Origin: Novosphingobium sp. CECT 9465
Lineage (GTDB): Bacteria; Pseudomonadota; Alphaproteobacteria; Sphingomonadales; Sphingomonadaceae
Length of the DNA: 64,000 nucleotides
Direction: 5' to 3'
NCBI RefSeq assembly: GCF_920987055.1
Contig: NZ_CAKLBX010000001.1
Coordinates: 3,024,501 to 3,088,500 of the forward strand
The notes below the pieces were generated by a model. It was not told the DNA's origin. It made no database searches and worked only from the letters and a program-made list of their open reading frames with translations. The number at the start of each line of letters is the position of its first letter. The stretch's first letter is position 1. Position numbers and translations under genes: made by a program. Positions 8,154 through 17,059 of the stretch are shown one piece after another.

Positions 8154-9626
8154 TCACAACGATCTCGCGCGGAGCACCGGGATGCTGCGGATTATAGGCA
8201 GGGCCTGAAGCTGAGACCGCACGGCAAGTGGCATCTGCACGAGCGCGAAGACCGCTGCGACCGACGCAATTGAAACACCCGTTGCCAATGAAGAGACCCA
8301 CGTCTGAAACGCCTGCCCTGCGAAAATCGAAGAGAGAACCAGAAGGCCCGGCACGCCAAGGCGTATCAGAAGGTCTTTGCTCCAGATCCTGGCAGACAGC
8401 ATCAGCAAAAGGCAATCGACAGCGCAGCGCAGCGAAAACGCAGCCGCAATGCCGATCAGCCCGAACTTCATGTGCAGCAGATAAAGCGCCGCTGTATAAA
8501 GCGGCAGTTCGATCACATGGAGAAGCGCCGTGTATCTGGGGTTTCCGCGTGCCTGGATATAGGCGTAAGGGACGCTGGCGATTGCGTTCGTCCAGAAACC
8601 TGCCAGTACGATCTGGCCAATGATGATCGACTGCCGATCAAGCGCGTTTCCGATCCACACATCGAGAAGCGGCGCGGCAAGACAGGCAAGACCAATCACC
8701 ATCGGGGCGTAGATCTGCCCGATTAGCACGGTCGAATCCCTGCACCGGTCAAGCGAACGCTCTACCGAATCCGCCGCGAATCGGGGGAACAGGACCTGCG
8801 AAATCGCCAACGGAAACATCACCGTGCGGCTGGCGATCTGGAAGGGTACCGCATAGATCGCAACGGCTGCAGTGCCAATCGTCGCGCCGATCACGAAGCG
8901 ATCTGCCATCGTCATCATCGGGCCGACGATCATGGTCAGCATGATCCAGATGCCGAAAGTAAACAGGTGGCGAAACTCGCTCCATGTGGCTGAAAACGGC
9001 TCGTCACGCAAGAAAGTGATCCACGCCCCAGCACCTACGATGACAAGTCCGATGATCCGGCCCGCCAGTGCGGCGGCGATGAGGTCCGTCAGGTTGCCGC
9101 CGATGAAAAAGGCAACGCCCAGCGGCAGGACCTGCATTGCGATCGAACTGGTGAGATTCCCAAAGGAAACCAGCTTGAACCGTTCCAGACCCATCAGCGC
9201 CCCTGCGAATGTGCTGGAAATGGCGATGACCGGAATGCACAATGCAAGATACCAGCGTGACGCCATCATCTCTGCCCGCAGGCCAGCCTCCACCTTGAGA
9301 GGGCCTGCAAAGAAGTAACTGGACGCGGCATAGACAAGGGCCCCGCTGACCAGACTGAACAGGATCACGCCACAGACAGCGGACCATACGGCAGCAACGC
9401 GTTCCTTGCGCGCATCCTGTCCGAGTGCTGAAATCCTTTGGGTGATGGCGCGGGCAATCCCGAAATCGGCCTGCCCGAAATACCCCAGGAGCAGCCATCC
9501 GATCATCAGTGCACCGTAGCGCTCGCTACCGATGAGCTTAAGGTAAATCGGCACGGTTACGATGCTGACAAATGCCGGCACTGCTGCACTGATGATGCTG
9601 TAGACGGCATTCATGGCCAACCGCAT
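8154..9626 (-). CDS. Wzx-type polysaccharide flippase
   Basis: The start is fixed by an AGGAG six bases before the ATG of MRLAMNAVYSII, giving 490 residues; the open frame runs 48 codons further upstream but that part is Cys-rich and not protein-like. The protein has about 12-14 hydrophobic segments and begins with AVPAFVSIVTVPIYLKLIG, typical of the polysaccharide biosynthesis (Wzx/MOP) superfamily that flips undecaprenyl-linked repeat units to the periplasm. SLDRCRDSTVLIGQIYAPM and ALLHVIELPLYTAALY are further family-like segments. It is the only flippase in the window and probably serves the polysaccharide made here, with one of the two Wzy-like proteins as partner. Confidence 0.88.
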   Translation of the reverse strand: MRLAMNAVYSIISAAVPAFVSIVTVPIYLKLIGSERYGALMIGWLLLGYFGQADFGIARAITQRISALGQDARKERVAAVWSAVCGVILFSLVSGALVYAASSYFFAGPLKVEAGLRAEMMASRWYLALCIPVIAISSTFAGALMGLERFKLVSFGNLTSSIAMQVLPLGVAFFIGGNLTDLIAAALAGRIIGLVIVGAGAWITFLRDEPFSATWSEFRHLFTFGIWIMLTMIVGPMMTMADRFVIGATIGTAAVAIYAVPFQIASRTVMFPLAISQVLFPRFAADSVERSLDRCRDSTVLIGQIYAPMVIGLACLAAPLLDVWIGNALDRQSIIIGQIVLAGFWTNAIASVPYAYIQARGNPRYTALLHVIELPLYTAALYLLHMKFGLIGIAAAFSLRCAVDCLLLMLSARIWSKDLLIRLGVPGLLVLSSIFAGQAFQTWVSSLATGVSIASVAAVFALVQMPLAVRSQLQALPIIRSIPVLRARSL

Positions 9627-9849
9627 GGAGTCTCCTGTAAATCCCGACGCAGCACCGCAACTGTCAAAGCACCTGCAGCAAGAGCATCCGAGGTTTCCAC
9701 CCATTCTCGTAACGCATTGCCGGTCCGCAGCATTTGACAGCCAAAGCCACGGCTCAATCGCAGCTTTCACGTGAAATCCCTATGGGTTTTTCCAATACCT
9801 TGTGCTAGCCCTATTTTGCAATGCAGCATGCGGGGCAGTCTCAGAAATC

Positions 9850-10977
9850 ATGGATCCGAACATTGCCAACGACGACGTCAAAGCCATCGCGATTCACCTC
9901 CCGCAGTATCATCCGGTGCCAGAAAACGATGCCTGGTGGGGCAAAGGCTTTACCGAATGGACGAATGTGACGAGGGCCCGTCCCCTGTTTCCCCGACATC
10001 CGCAGCCTCATCTCCCCGCAGACCTCGGCTTTTACGACATGCGCCTGCCCGAAACGCGCGATGCCCAAGCAGCGCTGGCACGCGAGTATGGCATATCTGC
10101 CTTTTGCTACTATCACTACTGGTTCGGCGGCAAACGCATTCTGGAGCGCCCCGTCAACGACATCGTCGCATCGGGCAAGCCGGATTTTCCGTTTTGCCTG
10201 TGCTGGGCAAACGAGAACTGGACACGGACCTGGGATGGTCAGGACACGTCGGTCCTGCTGGCCCAGAATTACGGACCGGAAGACGACGCCGCGCACTTCG
10301 CCGCATTGCTGCCGGTCTTCTCGGATTCCCGTTACCTTCGCGTGGACGGGAAGATTGCGTTCTTCGTCTATCGCCCCGATCAACTGCCCGACGCAAGATC
10401 GACCACGGACAACTGGCGTGATCTTGCGCGCAAGGCCGGATTGGGCGAAATTTTTCTGGGCGCATTCATGACGTCGCCCTTCGATATGGAAGCGGGTGGT
10501 TTTGACGTCGCGGTCGAATTTGCGCCAAACAAATATACAGCGCCTTCTTCGACCGGAATACGGCGTCTGCTGACACGTATCTGGTGCCGCATGTTCGCGA
10601 GGATTCGTGGCGCACGGCAAGCAGCAATCCATCTGTACGATGATCTCGCCAGCAGCATGGCCTCCAGTTCGCCGCCGACAGGAGTCGCGCCCGATCGCTG
10701 GCTGCGTTGTGTAACGCCTGGCTGGGACAATTCGGCACGCAAGAAAATCCGCCCGCTGATATTCATCGGAGCCACGCCTGAGCGCTATGGTCGCTGGCTG
10801 CGCGAGATGGTTTCATGGACAAGGAAGAATGCACCGGCAGGGCGCCGCTTCGTCTTCATCAACGCGTGGAACGAATGGGCCGAAGGGAACCACCTTGAGC
10901 CGGATCAGCGTACAGGCCATGCCAATCTCAAAGCCACGGCGCAGGCAATAGCTGATGGAAATCGCGAAGATATCTGA
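9850..10977 (+). CDS. WbsX-like protein (GH99-like fold, glycan biosynthesis)
   Basis: I use the ATG of MDPNIANDDVK (375 residues); a GTG 16 codons upstream at 9802 is possible. The motifs AIHLPQYHPVPEND, GKGFTEWTNV, FCYYHYWFGGKRILERP, CWANENWTRTWDG and FINAWNEWAEGNHLEPD are the hallmark of the WbsX family found in O-antigen clusters, which shares a TIM-barrel fold with GH99-like enzymes. Members are often annotated as glycosyltransferases, but their chemistry is poorly established. There is no signal peptide, so it should act in the cytoplasm. It stands alone on the plus strand between the divergent wzx and the convergent SGNH hydrolase gene. Confidence 0.85.
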   Translation: MDPNIANDDVKAIAIHLPQYHPVPENDAWWGKGFTEWTNVTRARPLFPRHPQPHLPADLGFYDMRLPETRDAQAALAREYGISAFCYYHYWFGGKRILERPVNDIVASGKPDFPFCLCWANENWTRTWDGQDTSVLLAQNYGPEDDAAHFAALLPVFSDSRYLRVDGKIAFFVYRPDQLPDARSTTDNWRDLARKAGLGEIFLGAFMTSPFDMEAGGFDVAVEFAPNKYTAPSSTGIRRLLTRIWCRMFARIRGARQAAIHLYDDLASSMASSSPPTGVAPDRWLRCVTPGWDNSARKKIRPLIFIGATPERYGRWLREMVSWTRKNAPAGRRFVFINAWNEWAEGNHLEPDQRTGHANLKATAQAIADGNREDI

Positions 10978-11099
10978 AGCGGCAGTGCAGGGATTCTCCA
11001 AGTCAGTCAAACTGACCCTTTGCCATTAATCAGCACGCCATCGCATTTTCAGATGCTGGCTTGCTGGGAGCTGTGACGGCGCTGCGCCTCACCGGCAAA

Positions 11100-11873
11100 T
11101 CAGTCGGCAGGATCGTGCGTTGAGACGTCCACTGCAATGTCGTTATGCCGAACGCCGATCCTGATGTTTTGGATCAGCCAGGCACTCAATTGCTCATGTC
11201 CCGAAACGCTTAGATGCAAGCCATCATAACCGAGCGCGGGTTTCTTGATCCCGTTACGGTTGAATGCGGCAACGGGATCAAGGAAACTTACATTTGCGTC
11301 AATCGCCGCTTGCCGCGCAGCAAAACGGTATGGGGCGACCCGGCGTTCCATCGCGGACGAACCAGTCGGCAACGGCGCCAGGATCAAGGTGCGCGCACCT
11401 ATGTTTTCGAATTTGCGGGCAAGTTCGGCAAGCTTCATCTGATAGACGTGTGTCGGTACTCGTTCTCGCTTTGCCATCCACCCTCGGGGAGCGGCATCGT
11501 TGGTCCCGTAAACCAGGATGACGAGATCACCGGGATGTGTTCCTGTCAGCCAGCGTTTCATACCTAGGGAAATCGTATCGCCGCCGAAGCTGCGAACTAC
11601 AACTTCGACGGTCGGCCCGATGCTTCGTCGGAGCAAGGTTGGCAAGGAGCGGGCATCATCGATCGGTGGCCGACTGCGCACGTTGCTGTCGCCTTGGAGG
11701 ATGAGGCTCGCTCCCTTGGGGACAATAAGAGGAAATGTGCCTGCCGGCGGCAAGGATGCATGCCCAACTATCTGGCTTCCGCCAACCTGCCAATGCGGTC
11801 TCTCGCCAGATTGCCACCCGACAAAGGGCAATGCGATTGCCATGCCCACAGCCATGACCGACATACGCCGCAT
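11100..11873 (-). CDS. Exported SGNH/GDSL hydrolase
   Basis: The start chosen gives MRRMSVMAVGMAIALPFVGW, a short membrane-targeting N-terminus, and 257 residues; the 41 codons of open frame upstream overlap the next gene and look spurious. SGNH blocks are visible: LILQGDSNV (nucleophile Ser), VYGTNDAAP (block III Asn) and YDGLHLS near the C-terminus (Asp-x-x-His). Such hydrolases remove or transfer acyl groups. Here it sits beside three acyltransferase genes of the polysaccharide locus, so periplasmic deacylation or trimming of the glycan is a likely but unproved role. The gap to the following upstream acyltransferase gene is 14 bases, indicating one transcript. Confidence 0.8.
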   Translation of the reverse strand: MRRMSVMAVGMAIALPFVGWQSGERPHWQVGGSQIVGHASLPPAGTFPLIVPKGASLILQGDSNVRSRPPIDDARSLPTLLRRSIGPTVEVVVRSFGGDTISLGMKRWLTGTHPGDLVILVYGTNDAAPRGWMAKRERVPTHVYQMKLAELARKFENIGARTLILAPLPTGSSAMERRVAPYRFAARQAAIDANVSFLDPVAAFNRNGIKKPALGYDGLHLSVSGHEQLSAWLIQNIRIGVRHNDIAVDVSTHDPAD

Positions 11874-11887
11874 CTCGCCCTGAAATC

Positions 11888-12343
11888 CTATATCTCGTTC
11901 TTCCGCATATTCAATGTTGCGTATGACAGGCGCCCGTACCGGCCAACTTCTATATCCCGCTTGACGATCCGGGCAGGGTTCCCCGCCACGGCACATCGAT
12001 CGGGAACGTCATCAAACACGACCGATCCCGCACCGACAATCACTTCGTTTCCAATCGTCACACCCGGCATAATGATAGAGCCTCCGCCGATAAAGCACCG
12101 TCGGCCGATGGTGATGCGCTTGGCAGTTCCGAAAGTATCGCGTGCAATGATAAGGCATTTCAGTGCCACTAGTGTTTCGGCTCCGATCCTGATGTCACCC
12201 TTCCCGCCTCCGACAAGCGTTGCCGAAGTTGAGACCGTGCTGGTTCGATCAATTATTGCCCCATGGCGCCACTGCAACCAATTCTGGCGTAGATTAAGGA
12301 CTACGGCCCGCACTGTCCAAAAATCATTCAGATCAAGCGCCAT
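11888..12343 (-). CDS. Hexapeptide-repeat acyltransferase (left-handed beta-helix)
   Basis: The protein has 151 residues. Repeats such as GDIRIGAETLVAL, KRITIGRRCFIGGGSIIMPG and VTIGNEVIVGAGSVVFDDV, ending in VAGNPARIV, build a left-handed beta-helix as in serine or sugar O-acetyltransferases. Length and repeats match small maltose/serine-acetyltransferase-like proteins of polysaccharide loci. It precedes the SGNH hydrolase gene by 14 bases on the minus strand, which links an acylating and a deacylating activity in one operon. The substrate is unknown. Confidence 0.82.
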   Translation of the reverse strand: MALDLNDFWTVRAVVLNLRQNWLQWRHGAIIDRTSTVSTSATLVGGGKGDIRIGAETLVALKCLIIARDTFGTAKRITIGRRCFIGGGSIIMPGVTIGNEVIVGAGSVVFDDVPDRCAVAGNPARIVKRDIEVGRYGRLSYATLNMRKNEI

Positions 12344-12403
12344 ACATGAAAAGCCTGTTGTCTGTTGCTTCTGGCCTGCCCTGAAGATACATCAGTTTCC
12401 TGC

Positions 12404-12790
12404 ATGTCAAAGACTTCAAAACACAGGCGACGCAGCTTCAGCCAGAGGTTGCGGCATGTTTTTCAGACACGGTTCTGGAAAATGGACATTCATCCATCCG
12501 CCTGGATTTCAACGTCGGCCTATGTCGACCGCACCAACCCGCGCGGCATCCACATTGCCGCCGGTTGCGTGATAGATCACGCGGCGGTAATCCTGTCACA
12601 CGACATGACGCGCGGCATCCGCCCCCATACCCGAATTGGTGAAAATGCAGTCATCGGCGCCCGCGCGATCATCATGCCCGGAGTCAGCATCGGTGCGGAT
12701 TGCGAAGTGCTGCCAGGCGCGGTCGTTACCAAGGATGTGCCCCCTGGCAGACGCGCGCTTGGCAACCCGGCCACTCTTTCGGAAGACTGA
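12404..12790 (+). CDS. Small hexapeptide-repeat acyltransferase
   Basis: From the ATG at 12404 the product has 128 residues; a TTG at 12365 would add 13. Repeats include WKMDIHPSAWIS-type entry, IHIAAGCVIDHAAVILSHD, TRIGENAVIGARAIIMPG and VSIGADCEVLPGAVVTKDV, ending with RALGNPA, a short WbbJ/NeuD-like left-handed helix. The histidine in LSHDMTRGIRPHT lies where the catalytic His of such acetyltransferases is found. It is transcribed divergently from the neighbouring acyltransferase gene with only about 60 bases between the starts. No good ribosome site is visible, so the start is uncertain. Confidence 0.75.
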   Translation: MSKTSKHRRRSFSQRLRHVFQTRFWKMDIHPSAWISTSAYVDRTNPRGIHIAAGCVIDHAAVILSHDMTRGIRPHTRIGENAVIGARAIIMPGVSIGADCEVLPGAVVTKDVPPGRRALGNPATLSED

Positions 12791-12873
12791 AACCTTCCGC
12801 CGGCACGGTCGGGTACGATTGCTTGCCTTGGTGCGCGGGATGATGCCCGATGCGCCACAAGGCGACACTTTCT

Positions 12874-13932
12874 TCAGCTTTTTTTGAGCAGCGGCACCCA
12901 CCAGTCTTCATTATCGAGATACCAGCGCAGGGTGCTACGCAGGCCGGTTTCGAAATCATGCTGCGGCACATAACCCAGTTCCGTGCGGGCTTTCGTCTCG
13001 TCAATGGCATAGCGGCGATCATGCCCCTTGCGATCTTCGACAAACGTCTTCAATTCAGACGTCGGGCGCCCTTTGGCTGCCGGAGCATCGGGGTAGCGTG
13101 CGGCAAGACCCGGAATTTCTACAAACGCAAGATCGACTTCGGCACAGATGCGATCAATGACTGCCATGTTGCGGAGTTCTTCACCTCCGCCGATGTTGTA
13201 AGTCTCGCCCGCCTTGCCATTCATCAGCGTCGCTTCGATGCCACGACAATGGTCTTCGACGTAAAGCCAGTCGCGCACATTCATCCCATCGCCGTAGATC
13301 GGCAGAGACTTGCCCGATAGCGCGTTCAGGATGAACAGCGGAATCAGCTTTTCCGGGTAATGATAAGGCCCGTAGTTGTTGGAGCAGTTGGTGGTGGTTA
13401 CCTGCAGCCCGTAGGTATGGTGATAGGCACGGACGAGGTGATCCGACGCCGCCTTGGACGCCGAATAGGGCGAATTCGGCTGGTACTGCGTCGTCTCCGA
13501 AAATGCCGCATCATCCGGTCCAAGCGAGCCATAGACTTCGTCGGTCGAGATATGATGGAAACGATGTTCGCGCCCGCCGTTGGCGCCCAGCCAAACCGAC
13601 CGGGCCGCCTTGAGCAAGCTGTTCGTGCCCAGGATGTTGGTATCGATGAATGCGTCAGGGCCACTGATCGAACGATCGACGTGGCTTTCAGCAGCAAAAT
13701 GCACGATGGTGGCGATGTCGCGCTCGCGCAGCAGCTTTTCGACCAGATCGGTGTCGCGAATGTCGCCAACAACCAGTTCGGCCTGCTCGACATCGGCAAT
13801 TGTCGATTCATTGCCTGCATATGTCAGGCAATCCAGCACGATCACGCTGTCGTCCGGGTGGGATTTGCCCCAGTAGTGAACGAAGTTGCCGCCGATGAAA
13901 CCGGCGCCGCCGGTGACAAGCAGGTTAGCCAA
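12874..13932 (-). CDS. rmlB: dTDP-glucose 4,6-dehydratase
   Basis: RmlB converts dTDP-D-glucose to dTDP-4-keto-6-deoxyglucose, the second step to dTDP-L-rhamnose. The Rossmann motif LLVTGGAGFIGGNFV is at the N-terminus, followed by FAAESHVDRSI and HISTDEVYGSLG with the TDE triad residues; YSASKAASDHLV holds the Tyr-x3-Lys couple, and NNYGPYHYPEKLIPLFI is a family signature. I start it at a TTG (13932) preceded by AGGAAAAGG, which gives 352 residues, the usual length; the ATG 20 codons upstream lies well inside rmlD. The TTG overlaps the end of rmlD by 8 bases, so translation is coupled. Last gene of the rmlACDB operon. Confidence 0.95.
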   Translation of the reverse strand: MANLLVTGGAGFIGGNFVHYWGKSHPDDSVIVLDCLTYAGNESTIADVEQAELVVGDIRDTDLVEKLLRERDIATIVHFAAESHVDRSISGPDAFIDTNILGTNSLLKAARSVWLGANGGREHRFHHISTDEVYGSLGPDDAAFSETTQYQPNSPYSASKAASDHLVRAYHHTYGLQVTTTNCSNNYGPYHYPEKLIPLFILNALSGKSLPIYGDGMNVRDWLYVEDHCRGIEATLMNGKAGETYNIGGGEELRNMAVIDRICAEVDLAFVEIPGLAARYPDAPAAKGRPTSELKTFVEDRKGHDRRYAIDETKARTELGYVPQHDFETGLRSTLRWYLDNEDWWVPLLKKS

Positions 13933-14782
13933 GTGCCTTTTCCTCTTCGAGCATGAGCCGCAGGTTCGTGCGCCAATGAATGTTTTCGTCACCCAGCGCC
14001 GCGCGTGTTTCGGTCACGTCCAGGACGGAAAATGACGGTCGTCTGGCCGGAACGGGATATTCGGATGTTGAAATCGGGACTATCCGTGGCAACCGGGCGA
14101 GCAGCCCCGCCGCCAATGCTTCCTCGCCGATCGCCACGGCAAAATCGTACCAGCTGGCAACGCCGGCATCGCGGTGATGCCAGATCCCCGGCCTGTCCGC
14201 CAAGGCAAGCCCCCATAGTGTGCGCGCAAGCCCGGTGGCCCAGGTCGGCGAACCGATCTGGTCTCCTACGACCCGCAGTTCATCGCGCTCACGCATCAAG
14301 CGCAGCATGGTCCGCACAAAATTTGCGCCACCCGCAGCATAGACCCAGCTGGTCCGCACGATTATGGAATCTTCACCCGCAGCAATCTCGCCATCGGCCT
14401 TGCTGGCACCATAGATGGATTGTGGGTTGCGCGTATCGCCAGGCTTGTAGCCGGTCCCACTGGTGCCGTCGAAAACGAAGTCGGTCGATACAGTGACCAG
14501 CCGCCCGCCGGTTTTGGCCAGCGCCTCGGCAAAAGCACCCGGTGCACGTGCATTGATGGCATAGGCCAGGTCTTGCTCGCTCTCCGCCCGGTCAACCGCA
14601 GTGTAGGCGGCGGAATTAAGCACGAGATCGGGCTTCTCGGCATCGACGATCCGCGCAATCGCATCGGCATCGCTCAGGTCCAGAGCGGCGCGGTCCAGCG
14701 CCACGCAAGTCCAGCCTTCCGGGCAAGTGCGCAACAGTGCACTGCCGACCTGCCCGTTAACCCCGGTGACTAATGCCTTCAT
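13925..14782 (-). CDS. rmlD: dTDP-4-dehydrorhamnose reductase
   Basis: RmlD reduces dTDP-4-keto-L-rhamnose to dTDP-L-rhamnose with NAD(P)H. The start in MKALVTGVNGQVG gives 285 residues and overlaps the rmlC stop as ATGA. The nucleotide-binding TGVNGQVG is at 6-13, NSAAYTAVDRAE at 56-67, STDFVFDG at 99-106 and YGASK at 124-128 supplies the Tyr and Lys of the short-chain reductase site. The segment QIGSPTWATGLA is a further RmlD mark. It is third in the operon rmlA-rmlC-rmlD-rmlB, the complete set for one sugar donor. Confidence 0.95.
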   Translation of the reverse strand: MKALVTGVNGQVGSALLRTCPEGWTCVALDRAALDLSDADAIARIVDAEKPDLVLNSAAYTAVDRAESEQDLAYAINARAPGAFAEALAKTGGRLVTVSTDFVFDGTSGTGYKPGDTRNPQSIYGASKADGEIAAGEDSIIVRTSWVYAAGGANFVRTMLRLMRERDELRVVGDQIGSPTWATGLARTLWGLALADRPGIWHHRDAGVASWYDFAVAIGEEALAAGLLARLPRIVPISTSEYPVPARRPSFSVLDVTETRAALGDENIHWRTNLRLMLEEEKALG

Positions 14783-15324
14783 GCGAAAGCCTGAACCTTG
14801 TCCAGCGAAAGACCTGCGGCATCCTTTGCGGAGATCTGCGGCTGAATGTCGCCAAGCGGCCATTCAATACCCACTGCAGGATCGTCCCACGCAAGGCTCG
14901 CTTCATTCTGCGGCGCATAGGGCGCAGTGCATTTGTACAGGAAATCCGTGTCGTCTTCCAGAGTCAGGAAGCCGTGAGCGAAGCCTTCGGGCACCCAGAA
15001 CATCCGCTTGTTTTCAGCAGACAGGGTCACCCCGGTCCATTTTCCGAACGTCGGCGAGGAACGGCGCAAATCCACAGCCACGTCGTAAACGGCACCTCGC
15101 ACCACCCGCACCAGTTTCCCTTGCGGCTCAGGATTCTGAAAATGCATTCCGCGCAGAACGCCCTTTTTCGAGCGGCTGTGGTTATCCTGCACAAATTGCA
15201 GATTCAACCCGGCTTGCGCGAAGGCTGCGTTATTCCACGTTTCAAGAAAGAACCCCCGCTCATCGCCGAAAACCTTGGGCTCAATGATGAGAGGGCCGGG
15301 AATGTTGCATTCAATGATGTTCAT
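14779..15324 (-). CDS. rmlC: dTDP-4-dehydrorhamnose 3,5-epimerase
   Basis: RmlC epimerises dTDP-4-keto-6-deoxyglucose at C3 and C5. The 181 residues match the usual length. The cupin core shows DERGFFLETW at 21-30, FVQDNHSRSKKGVLRGMHFQ at 44-63 with the catalytic His61, VVRGAVYDVAVDLR at 74-87, PEGFAHGFL at 112-120 and the active-site Tyr130 in DFLYKCT. It lies 5 bases after rmlA and overlaps rmlD by four bases (ATGA). Confidence 0.96.
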   Translation of the reverse strand: MNIIECNIPGPLIIEPKVFGDERGFFLETWNNAAFAQAGLNLQFVQDNHSRSKKGVLRGMHFQNPEPQGKLVRVVRGAVYDVAVDLRRSSPTFGKWTGVTLSAENKRMFWVPEGFAHGFLTLEDDTDFLYKCTAPYAPQNEASLAWDDPAVGIEWPLGDIQPQISAKDAAGLSLDKVQAFA

Positions 15325-15329
15325 CGAAT

Positions 15330-16226
15330 TTATCCCTGAACAATCAGATTCAAAAGATATTCACCGTAGCCCGATTTGCGCAAAGGCTGGGCGATCGCCT
15401 CAAGCTTGGCGTCATCAATGAAGCCCTGCCGCCAGGCGATTTCTTCAGGACAGCAGATTTTCAGGCCCTGCCGCTCTTCGGTGATGCGGACATAGGCCGC
15501 AGCATCGAGCAACGATCCGTGCGTTCCGGTATCCAGCCAAGCGAAGCCTCTGCCCATGATTTCGACCGACAACTGGCCTTCTTCCATGTACAGCCGGTTC
15601 AGGTCAGTGATCTCAAGTTCGCCGCGCGGCGAAGGCTTGAGATCACGAGCGCGATCAACCACCGTTTCATCATAGAAGTACAGGCCCGTAACCGCGTAGT
15701 TGGATTTGGGCTGCGTCGGCTTTTCCTCGATCGACATCGCGCGACCGCTCTCGTCGAATGCCACCACACCATAAGCCTGAGGATTGTTGACCCGATAGGC
15801 AAAGACACTGGCTCCGGTGCTGTTTGCGTTAGCATTGCACAGCAGTTCGGGAAGGCCATGGCCGTAGAAAATGTTATCGCCCAAGACCAGTGCGCTTGGG
15901 TTTCCGCCCACGAAATCCGCACCGATATGAAATGCCTGAGCAAGGCCATCCGGTGTCGGCTGCACAGCGTAAGTCAGCGAAATGCCGAAATCCGACCCAT
16001 CGCCAAGTACACGCTGAAACTGCGCAGCATCATCAGGCGTGGTAATGATCAGGATATCCTGAATTCCGGCGAGCATGAGCGTGCTCAAAGGATAATAGAT
16101 CATGGGCTTGTCGAAGACCGGCATGAGCTGCTTCGATACACCACGCGTCAGCGGATAAAGGCGTGTGCCAGAGCCGCCTGCAAGAATAATCCCTTTCCGT
16201 GGCGAACGGGCTGTGGTGATATTCAC
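15330..16226 (-). CDS. rmlA: Glucose-1-phosphate thymidylyltransferase
   Basis: RmlA makes dTDP-glucose from dTTP and glucose-1-phosphate, the entry to dTDP-rhamnose. The protein has 298 residues and starts at [19 protein letters not shown] (12-27) is the nucleotide-binding loop, [20 protein letters not shown] (31-50) follows, and DNIFYGHGL and the WLDTGTH motif near residue 223 are diagnostic for RmlA rather than other sugar nucleotidyltransferases. It is the first gene of the rml operon. Its promoter must lie in the long gene-free region upstream, which also contains a 20-base palindrome. Confidence 0.96.
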   Translation of the reverse strand: MNITTARSPRKGIILAGGSGTRLYPLTRGVSKQLMPVFDKPMIYYPLSTLMLAGIQDILIITTPDDAAQFQRVLGDGSDFGISLTYAVQPTPDGLAQAFHIGADFVGGNPSALVLGDNIFYGHGLPELLCNANANSTGASVFAYRVNNPQAYGVVAFDESGRAMSIEEKPTQPKSNYAVTGLYFYDETVVDRARDLKPSPRGELEITDLNRLYMEEGQLSVEIMGRGFAWLDTGTHGSLLDAAAYVRITEERQGLKICCPEEIAWRQGFIDDAKLEAIAQPLRKSGYGEYLLNLIVQG

Positions 16227-16556
16227 TTTCCGCGAAACTCCTGCTCAACACCAAATGAAGCCTGATATTTCAAGCCCTTGAAAATATGCCACCACCAGGC
16301 CCAAGATGCATTACCTGCATCGATCCCGGCAGACATATTACCGAAAATCCGCCTGAATCACTCCAATATGGGCGCTGCATTGCAGTATAAATTGCGCAGG
16401 TCAACCTTGAACCGTAGGGCCACAAACGGCCTGTCGGCCGAGCTACGGCAAGCTGCCGTGCGGGTGGTTCAGGCAAGGTATGGAGAAGTCGGCATATCGT
16501 ATTTTTCAGCCTTTTGGCGGATTATTCCAAAGACATTTCATCGCCCTCGCATCCGT

Positions 16557-16576
16557 TCGCGAGTTTAAACTCGCGA
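16557..16576. promoter_or_regulatory. Perfect 20-base palindrome, possible operator
   Basis: The sequence TCGCGAGTTTAAACTCGCGA reads the same on both strands with no spacer. It lies 331 bases upstream of the rmlA start and 484 bases before the small exported protein gene. A palindrome without a T tract fits a dimeric regulator's site better than a terminator. The binding protein is unknown. Confidence 0.5.
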
Positions 16577-16707
16577 TTGCGACAACCCGATTATTGCGCA
16601 GCGTCCGTCTTCACGTTTTCCATGCATCCCGCCCCCCCACATCCGAAACGCGGCCATAAACGCGGCCTTTGGTTTCGAGCGCCCAACACCCGATCACAAC
16701 CTGACGC

Positions 16708-16771
16708 TGCAGCGCAACATGTAATGGCTTGATGCTGCAAATGACGATGCAAAAATTCATGCAGCGCAACA
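16708..16771 (+). repeat. 12-base direct repeat pair
   Basis: TGCAGCGCAACA occurs at 16708-16719 and again at 16760-16771, exactly 52 bases apart (about five helical turns). Both copies lie in the AT-richer part upstream of the small exported protein gene. They may be paired binding sites; the pair could also be chance. Confidence 0.35.
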
Positions 16772-16979
16772 GCCAATGACGAATTTCGCCCGCCAAAGTG
16801 CAAAAGTGAATGCTTCATTAACCAAACCATTGCGAGCCGAAGTGCACGCGAGGGTTGCAATTTCCCCGCCGCTCGATTGCCACAATGCAATTAAGATATT
16901 GTTTTTATGTCATTTTATTGCCACCATGCGTCCCACTGCGATCTCAGAAAATGGCTAAGTGGTTCTACTTATCTTTTAG

Positions 16980-17008
16980 TTGCGAATCATTTTGCGTTGC
17001 GGTATGAC
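16980..17008 (+). promoter_or_regulatory. Candidate sigma-70-type promoter of the small exported protein gene
   Basis: TTGCGA at 16980-16985 and TATGAC at 17003-17008 are separated by 17 bases. A start about seven bases further downstream would leave a leader of roughly 45 bases ending in the AGGAG site before 17060. The match is moderate. Confidence 0.4.
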
Positions 17009-17059
17009 TGTCAGTCGAGAGGGCGGTACACGGAAGCGATACTGCTTAGGAGATTGACC

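Larger units (their letters stand above)
16227..17059. other. 833-base gene-free region between rmlA and a small exported protein gene
   Basis: No convincing gene is present: the short open frames here have Arg/His-rich or mixed composition. The stretch is richer in A and T than its surroundings, particularly 16480-17010, and holds a perfect 20-base palindrome (16557-16576), a 12-base direct repeat (16708-16719 and 16760-16771), and a candidate promoter for the small gene. It must contain the divergent promoters of rmlA and the small gene, so a regulatory role is likely. Confidence 0.6.

Noticed and set aside
16227..17059. Short open frames in the rmlA upstream region (for example 16278-16568)
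   Set aside because: Poor ribosome sites, arginine-rich composition and overlap with palindromic and repeat signals argue against coding.
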